Below, piece by piece: positions 8,618 to 12,340 of a stretch of 12,340 nucleotides of DNA; position 1 is the first letter of the stretch, and each line of letters starts with the position of its first letter. The translations under genes and the position numbers were made by a program. The stretch covers positions 1 to 12,340 of the forward strand of contig JANMJY010000121.1 in the NCBI GenBank assembly GCA_031371615.1, written 5' to 3'. The DNA comes from Gaiellasilicea sp031371615 (GTDB lineage: Bacteria > Actinomycetota > Thermoleophilia > Gaiellales > Gaiellaceae). The notes under the pieces are model-generated. The model was given only the letters and a program-made list of their open reading frames with translations. It was not told the DNA's origin and searched no databases.

Positions 8618-9318
8618 GCAAGATCCTCGCGATCTATCTGATGTCCGGGCCCGACACGCCGGACCTGGCCGAGGCCGCCGTCGAGGGCGGCGCGGACATC
8701 GTCGAGCTCGGGTTCCCGTTCTCCGACCCGCTCGCGGACGGCCCGGTGATCCGGCGCGCCGCCGAGAAGGCGCTGGCACGGGGCATGCGCACTCAGGCGT
8801 GCCTCGAATGCCTGGCCGCGACGCGGACGCGCGTGCACGTTCCCCTCGTCCCGATGACGTACTCCTCACTGCTCGAGGCCTACGGCTGGGAGCGCTTCGC
8901 TGACGACGCGCGCGCCGCCGGCGCCACGAGCCTGATCGTCGCCGATCTCCCCGCCGGAGAGCGGCCGCAGCTGGAACGCATCCAGCTCGTCGCCCCGACG
9001 TCCACCGATGAGCGGCTGCGCCTCGCGGGCGAGCTGACGGACGGCTGGCTCTACCTCGTGACGGTCACCGGCACGACCGGCGCCCGCTCGGGCCTTTCCA
9101 GCATGCTGGCTGGCCTCGCGCAGCGGGCGCGTGCCGTCGCGGAGGGCGTCCCGCTCTACGCCGGCTTCGGCATCTCCACACCCGAGGACGCACGTGGGGC
9201 CGCCGAGCTGACCGACGGCATCGTCGTCGGCTCGCGGGCGATCGAGGCAGCCGAGGGCGGTCCGGGCGATCTTCGCGCGTACGTCCGCTCCCTGCGGGAC
9301 GCGCTCGACGGCCTCTAG
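8614..9318 (+). CDS. trpA: Tryptophan synthase alpha subunit, short form
   Basis: TrpA cleaves indole-3-glycerol phosphate to indole and glyceraldehyde 3-phosphate. The catalytic pair is present: Glu31 and Asp42 in ELGFPFSDPLADGP (31-44). LVADLP-type strand LIVADLP (107-113), Tyr147 in YLVTVTGTTGARSG, GFGIST (184-189) and the phosphate-binding GSRAI (206-210) follow in order. At 234 residues it is about 30 shorter than the usual 260-270: the protein begins at the first barrel strand (SKILAIYLMSG) and lacks the N-terminal helix region. The GTG start is fixed by the 4-bp overlap with the methyltransferase stop; only a weak GGAAG precedes it. It is the last gene of the operon. No clear T-tailed terminator follows; a palindromic segment at 9358-9395 is the only candidate end. 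Confidence 0.94.
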   Translation: MSKILAIYLMSGPDTPDLAEAAVEGGADIVELGFPFSDPLADGPVIRRAAEKALARGMRTQACLECLAATRTRVHVPLVPMTYSSLLEAYGWERFADDARAAGATSLIVADLPAGERPQLERIQLVAPTSTDERLRLAGELTDGWLYLVTVTGTTGARSGLSSMLAGLAQRARAVAEGVPLYAGFGISTPEDARGAAELTDGIVVGSRAIEAAEGGPGDLRAYVRSLRDALDGL

Positions 9319-9357
9319 GCGACGCGCGGGTTCCCAAAAAGGGTGATGGCCGCACCC

Positions 9358-9395
9358 CCGATTCGGGGATCCCCGCTACGCAGAATCGGCGATTC
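9358..9395. repeat. Alternating inverted repeats after trpA
   Basis: CCGATTC (9358-9364) pairs with GAATCGG (9383-9389), enclosing the palindrome CGGGGATCCCCG (9364-9375). The same GAATCG (9383-9388) can instead pair with CGATTC at 9390-9395. The two stems exclude each other. There is no T-run, so it is a poor intrinsic terminator, though it may mark the operon end or be a protein site. Confidence 0.45.
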
Positions 9396-9478
9396 AGCTT
9401 CTGTCGACATTCGTCAACCATGGGGAACCGCGTGGGCAGGGGTGCTCACGCAAAACGAGGCAAAGGGGATCGAACATC

Positions 9479-9547
9479 ATGGGGAACACGAACCTGCAGG
9501 GTCCGTCGAAGCGCATCCGCATCGTCCTCGCGGACTGGTCCAGCTAG
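9479..9547 (+). CDS. Possible 22-residue peptide
   Basis: An ATG is preceded ten bases upstream by AAAGGGG (9463-9469), one of the better Shine-Dalgarno-like sequences in the window, and opens 22 codons to TAG. The C-terminal part (KRIRIVLADWSS) resembles the first strand of response-regulator receiver domains (IRIVLADD), yet stops there, and nothing downstream continues the domain. It could be a leader peptide for the downstream structured region, a decayed response-regulator start, or chance. Confidence 0.25.
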   Translation: MGNTNLQGPSKRIRIVLADWSS

Positions 9548-9597
9548 CAGACGGCCCGATCGCTGCCCCTTGCGGGGAGGCGGTCCTCGTTCAGCGA

Positions 9598-9634
9598 GTA
9601 GGCGACCGGTGCCCGTAAGGGCTCCGGCGCCTAC
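9598..9634 (+). other. Long hairpin with GTAA (GNRA) loop upstream of the kinase gene
   Basis: GTAGGCG (9598-9604) pairs with CGCCTAC (9628-9634); after a bulged A, CCGG (9606-9609) pairs with CCGG (9624-9627); after a T-T mismatch, GCCC (9611-9614) pairs with GGGC (9619-9622) around GTAA. Fifteen pairs close a GNRA tetraloop, and two further weak pairs (A-T, G-T) extend the foot. No T-run follows on either strand, so it is more like a structured RNA element than a terminator. Confidence 0.55.
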
Positions 9635-9694
9635 TTATGCTGCCCAAAGTCAGTAGCCCCTGCGTTGCGCGTGTCCGCGCAGTATTTTGACGGC

Positions 9695-11929
9695 ATGCGG
9701 CGGGTGGACGACGCAGTGCTTGCGGGGCGGGCTGGGTGGCGGTCCCGGCGCTTCGGACCGCTGCCTCGGCACGCTTCTGCCTACGCGGCGGGCGTCGCGC
9801 TCGCCGCACTCATGGCCGCTGTCGCCGCGGTGGCCACCACCCACCCGATCAGGGCAGAGTGGACGTCCTTCGCCCTGCTGCTCCCGCTCGTGGTGCTGGC
9901 ACCACGCTTTCGCGTCTCGGTCGGCCGGAATCACAGCTTTCACACCGGGCCTGCGTTCATCGTCGCCGGCGCGCTCATCTTGCCGCCGGCGCTGGTCTTC
10001 GGGCTCGTCCTCGCGCTCCACCTACCGGTGTGGTCCCGAGACGATCAGCCTCCCTGGTACATCCAGGTCTTCAACCTCTCGAACTCCACGCTCAGCGCTC
10101 TGGGCGCCTGGGCAGTAGCGACAGAGGTCGGCACCGCCGGCGACGACATCTCATTCGCTCTGGCCGGGCTGCTGGCTGCGGCCGTCTTCGTCGCGGTCAA
10201 CCACGCTCTGCTCGCGGTCATGCTGCGGCTCGGCCGCGGCCACACCTTTCGCGAGAGCGGGCTGTTCTCGCTCGCCAGTTTTGGAACGGAGTTCGTGCTC
10301 GCTGGACTCGGAGTGGCATTGGGCGACGCGACAGCGTCTCATCCCTGGATTCTGCCGGCCCTGATCGCGCCACTCGCCCTCGGCCACCGCTCGCTGTCCA
10401 CCGTCGCGCTCCTGACCGAGAGCGAGCAACGGTTCCGGACGATGTTCGAGTCCGCGCCGACCGCGACGATGCTGCTCAACATCGACGGCTCGGTGAGAGC
10501 TGTGAACCGCTCGCTCGAGGCGCTCCTGGGCTACACCGAGGACGAGTTCCGCCAGATGCCCCCGGACGCGCACGTGCACCCGGATGACCGCGAAAACGGC
10601 GCGGAGCAGTACGCGGCGCTCATCCGCGGCGACCAGGACTCCTACCGCCGCGAGGCGCTCTTCATGACGAAGACTGGGCGCACCGTGGTCACCCACCTCG
10701 CGGCCGCTCTCGTTCGCGACGCGGACGAGAAGCCCAACTACGTGATTGCCATGGCCGAGGACGTGACCGAGCAGAAATTGCTGGAGGACCAGCTGCGGCA
10801 GAGCCAGAAGCTCGAGGCGATCGGGCGGCTCGCGGGCGGGGTGGCGCACGACTTCAACAACATGCTCACCGTGATCGGCGGCTACACGGCCTTCGCTCTC
10901 GAGCACTCGGAGGACGGCTCCCCGCTCCGCTCGGACCTGCAGGAGATCCACAACGCGACCGAGCGTGCCGCCCAGCTCACCCGGCAGCTGCTCGCGTTCA
11001 GCCGCAAGCAGGTGCTGAAGCCCGAGCTACTCGACCTGAACGAGATCGTCGTCGAGCTCCGGTCGATGCTCCAGCCGATGATCGGAGAGGACATCGTCAT
11101 GTCCACGGAGCTCGACCCCGAGCTCGGCCGGATCGAGGCCGACCCGGGTCAGCTCCACCAGGTCGTGATGAACCTGATCGTCAACGCGCGCGACGCCATG
11201 CCGGCCGGCGGCGCGCTCTCGATCGTGACCGCGAATGCCGACGTGCCCGTCGACTTCGGCGACGGCTCGATCGCGCCCGGCCGCTACGTGACGGTGACGG
11301 TGCGCGACGCCGGTGAGGGGATCGACGAGGCAACGTTGTCGCAGATCTTCGAGCCCTTCTTCACGACGAAGGACTCCGCCAAGGGAACAGGGCTCGGCCT
11401 CTCGACGGTCTACGGAATCGTCAAGCAGAGCGGCGGCTACATCGTCGTGGAGAGCGAGGTCGGTGTCGGCTCGGAGTTCACGATCTACATGATCCGGACA
11501 GGCGACGATGCGCGGGAACCGCTGCCCGAGGCCGAGCCCGCTCCGGAGCCAGTGCCGCAGGACGCCGCGGGCCATACCGTCCTCGTCGTCGAGGACGAGG
11601 ACGTCGTTCGCGGGCTCGTGCGGACGGTGCTCGAAGGCGTCGGCTTCAAGGTGCTCGTCGCCCGGGACGGCGAGGAGGCCTTCGCGCTCGCGGCCGAGCA
11701 TCACGTCGACGTGCTCCTGTCGGACCTAACGCTTCCGAAACTGAGCGGGCAGGAAGTGGTCGAACGCCTCCGCGCGTCGTACCCGGACCTGAAGGTGGTC
11801 TACATGTCCGGCTACGCCGAGAGCGGGATCTTCTCCGACGGCGTCCTGCCGCCGGGAACATCCTTTCTCGAAAAGCCGTTCACGTTCTCCGAGTTAACCG
11901 AGGCGGTGCAGAGGCTGCTGCCTGCCTAG
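9695..11929 (+). CDS. Membrane-bound hybrid sensor histidine kinase (PAS, HisKA, HATPase, REC)
   Basis: From ATG 9695 the protein has 744 residues. Residues about 30-235 form a set of roughly six or seven hydrophobic segments, with no known sensor motif that I recognise. A PAS domain (about 242-360, SEQRFRTMFESAPTATMLLNIDG... to VIAMAEDVTEQK) leads into HisKA with His385 in GRLAGGVAHDFNNML. The ATPase has the N box (Asn497 in NLIVNARDAMP), G1 box DAGEGI (538-543), F box FEPFFTTK (552-559) and G2 box GTGLGLS (564-570). A Pro/Glu-rich linker (609-622) joins a complete receiver domain: Glu633, Asp634, phospho-acceptor Asp677, Ser705, Lys727. The protein should autophosphorylate and pass phosphate to its own receiver; there is no output domain, so a partner is needed. 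A TTG at 9665 would add ten residues; ATG is preferred. TATTTT (9683-9688) sits where a -10 box for a leaderless mRNA would, but lacks a -35. Confidence 0.9.
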   Translation: MRRVDDAVLAGRAGWRSRRFGPLPRHASAYAAGVALAALMAAVAAVATTHPIRAEWTSFALLLPLVVLAPRFRVSVGRNHSFHTGPAFIVAGALILPPALVFGLVLALHLPVWSRDDQPPWYIQVFNLSNSTLSALGAWAVATEVGTAGDDISFALAGLLAAAVFVAVNHALLAVMLRLGRGHTFRESGLFSLASFGTEFVLAGLGVALGDATASHPWILPALIAPLALGHRSLSTVALLTESEQRFRTMFESAPTATMLLNIDGSVRAVNRSLEALLGYTEDEFRQMPPDAHVHPDDRENGAEQYAALIRGDQDSYRREALFMTKTGRTVVTHLAAALVRDADEKPNYVIAMAEDVTEQKLLEDQLRQSQKLEAIGRLAGGVAHDFNNMLTVIGGYTAFALEHSEDGSPLRSDLQEIHNATERAAQLTRQLLAFSRKQVLKPELLDLNEIVVELRSMLQPMIGEDIVMSTELDPELGRIEADPGQLHQVVMNLIVNARDAMPAGGALSIVTANADVPVDFGDGSIAPGRYVTVTVRDAGEGIDEATLSQIFEPFFTTKDSAKGTGLGLSTVYGIVKQSGGYIVVESEVGVGSEFTIYMIRTGDDAREPLPEAEPAPEPVPQDAAGHTVLVVEDEDVVRGLVRTVLEGVGFKVLVARDGEEAFALAAEHHVDVLLSDLTLPKLSGQEVVERLRASYPDLKVVYMSGYAESGIFSDGVLPPGTSFLEKPFTFSELTEAVQRLLPA

Positions 11930-11946
11930 TTTATCGTAACTAAACT
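11928..11946 (+). repeat. AT-rich inverted repeat at the kinase stop codon
   Basis: AGTTTA (11928-11933) pairs with TAAACT (11941-11946) around a 7-base loop, overlapping the kinase TAG, and TCTGTTCATTTTT follows. The stem is weak, but the T-rich tail makes a poor terminator possible. The 40 or so bases here are strikingly AT-rich compared with everything around. Confidence 0.35.
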
Positions 11947-11968
11947 TCTGTTCATTTTTCGTATTCCC

Positions 11969-12201
11969 CGCTACCTGAACAGCCCAAAGTACAACCAGGC
12001 GATGACGGACGCATCCAAGCTCTCGGGCGCGGCCCGCTACGACGCCTACGGGAGGCTCGACGTCGACCTGATGAAGAGCGCCGCCCCTGGACGCCGCTCT
12101 CGAACGGAAACGTGCGTGAGTTCATCTCGCCGCGCGTCTCGAACTACCTCTTCCACCCGGTCTACGGCGGCACGATCATGAACGCGCTCGCACTGAAATA
12201 G
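11969..12201 (+). pseudogene. Remnant of a family-5 (peptide-type) ABC solute-binding protein gene
   Basis: The frame from about 11969 reads RYLNSPKYNQAMTDASKLSG and on to YDAYGRLDVDLMKSAAP. One base then appears to be missing near 12084-12088 (in GCCGCCCCTGG), and in the next frame it continues WTPLSNGNVREFISPRVSN, YLFHPVYGG, and ends at TAG 12199-12201. Joined, this is the C-terminal roughly 77 residues of a family-5 solute-binding protein: the helical repeat, then AAPW-P, then a PVYGG segment near the C-terminus. The N-terminal roughly 450-500 residues, including the lipoprotein signal, are absent: only the kinase stop lies upstream, in the same frame. It is therefore a truncated and frameshifted fragment. 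A sequencing error in the C-run could explain the frameshift but not the missing front. No start codon or ribosome-binding site is evident. Confidence 0.75.
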
Positions 12202-12209
12202 CCGCGCAA

Positions 12210-12239
12210 GAAGGCGGGCCGCGGAAGCGGCCCGCCTTC
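12210..12239 (+). terminator. GC-rich terminator-like hairpin after the solute-binding remnant
   Basis: AAGGCGGGCCGC (12211-12222) pairs perfectly with GCGGCCCGCCTT (12227-12238) around GGAA, a GNRA loop, and G12210-C12239 adds a thirteenth pair. It follows the TAG by 8 bases. There is no T-run, as is common for actinobacterial terminators. It would have ended the original solute-binding gene's transcript, and can now end the kinase transcript. A smaller stem, GACCC/GGGTC (12246-12260), follows. Confidence 0.7.
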
Positions 12240-12340
12240 GCGCAAGACCCCTGAAGGGTCGCGTCGCTCCCGGGTTAGCTCGCAGTCGTTTACGGACGCC
12301 GCACACACCGCGCAGTAGGCGCCAGAGCTGTGCGAGTCGC
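12240..12340. other. No gene recognised at right end
   Basis: Apart from the small GACCC/GGGTC hairpin (12246-12260), I see no gene, promoter or tRNA in the last 100 bases. A minus-strand frame across this end stays open but has no recognisable sequence. Confidence 0.5.

Larger units (their letters stand above)
9319..9694 (+). other. Non-coding stretch between trpA and the sensor kinase
   Basis: About 375 bp carry no gene that I can support firmly. They hold, in order, alternative CGATTC/GAATCG pairings (9358-9395), two copies of CATGGGGAAC (9418 and 9478), a possible 22-residue ORF (9479-9547), small stems CCCC/GGGG (9566-9577) and CTCG/CGAG (9586-9598), and a long GNRA-capped hairpin (9598-9634). 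The density of stems suggests a structured leader or small RNA, but I could not match any riboswitch or RNA class. Confidence 0.5.

Noticed and set aside
9598..9634. The long hairpin as an intrinsic terminator
   Set aside because: No T-run follows on either strand, and it stands 60 bp before the kinase gene and 280 bp after trpA.
9440..9640. Cyclic-di-GMP or cyclic-di-AMP riboswitch in the intergenic region
   Set aside because: I looked for the conserved core sequences of both (GCAAAGCC-type and GGGGAACC...GGGTGAATC-type); only isolated fragments such as GGGGAACC are present and the arrangement does not fit.
9420..9656. A 78-codon plus-strand ORF between trpA and the kinase
   Set aside because: Arg/Ser-rich, no similarity to anything I recognise, runs through the long hairpin, and has no ribosome-binding site.
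9641..11990. GCCCAAAGT at 9642-9650 and 11982-11990 as flanking repeats of a mobile kinase cassette
   Set aside because: Nine bases only, with flanks that do not match, and the second copy lies inside the coding remnant of the solute-binding gene.
12046..12306. An 86-codon minus-strand ORF at the right end
   Set aside because: It crosses the terminator hairpin and lies antisense to the solute-binding remnant; Arg/Ala-rich with no domain.
12268..12340. A tRNA at the right end, from GGGTTAGCTCGCAG resembling a D-arm
   Set aside because: No acceptor stem, anticodon arm or TTCGA-like T-loop can be fitted in the remaining bases.

Overview
The window is very GC-rich, uses GTG starts freely, packs genes into 4-bp GTGA overlaps, and has protein sequences and promoter spacing of an actinobacterial type. 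A deep-branching actinobacterium (for example the Thermoleophilia: Gaiellales or Solirubrobacterales) is my best guess. This rests on sequence style and not on any database match.

Left part (1-2569, minus strand). Three genes are read leftwards: an M42-family metallo-aminopeptidase, an acetyl-CoA acetyltransferase (thiolase) 9 bp downstream, and a PadR-family repressor that runs off the left edge. The repressor has its own promoter, and the -10 box lies inside a 28-bp inverted repeat, so it is probably autorepressed.

Centre (2604-9318, plus strand). This is a complete tryptophan operon in the order trpL (leader peptide) - attenuator - trpE - trpG - trpD - trpC/F fusion - trpB - methyltransferase - trpA. 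The promoter (TTGACG, 17 bp, TAGCCT) places the transcript start at or next to the ATG of a 22-residue leader peptide containing Trp-His-Trp, so the leader is probably translated from a leaderless mRNA. It is followed by a terminator hairpin with a C(UACG)G tetraloop and a T-run ending 6 bp before trpE. Mutually exclusive pairings that fit ribosome-mediated attenuation can be drawn by hand. The structural genes overlap or abut throughout. Together they convert chorismate to tryptophan: anthranilate synthase (TrpE/TrpG), phosphoribosyltransferase (TrpD), isomerase plus indole-glycerol-phosphate synthase (TrpCF), and tryptophan synthase (TrpB/TrpA). An unassigned SAM-dependent methyltransferase is embedded between trpB and trpA with 4-bp overlaps on both sides. 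Several of the enzymes are shorter than their usual relatives.

Right part (9319-12340). A roughly 375-bp non-coding stretch holds a long GNRA-capped hairpin, a set of alternative CGATTC/GAATCG pairings and one possible 22-residue ORF. It is followed by a membrane-bound hybrid sensor histidine kinase (membrane region, PAS, HisKA, HATPase, REC). Directly after it, across an AT-rich junction, lies a 5'-truncated and frameshifted remnant of a family-5 ABC solute-binding protein gene that still has its own terminator-like hairpin. No CRISPR array, transposase, rRNA or tRNA was recognised.
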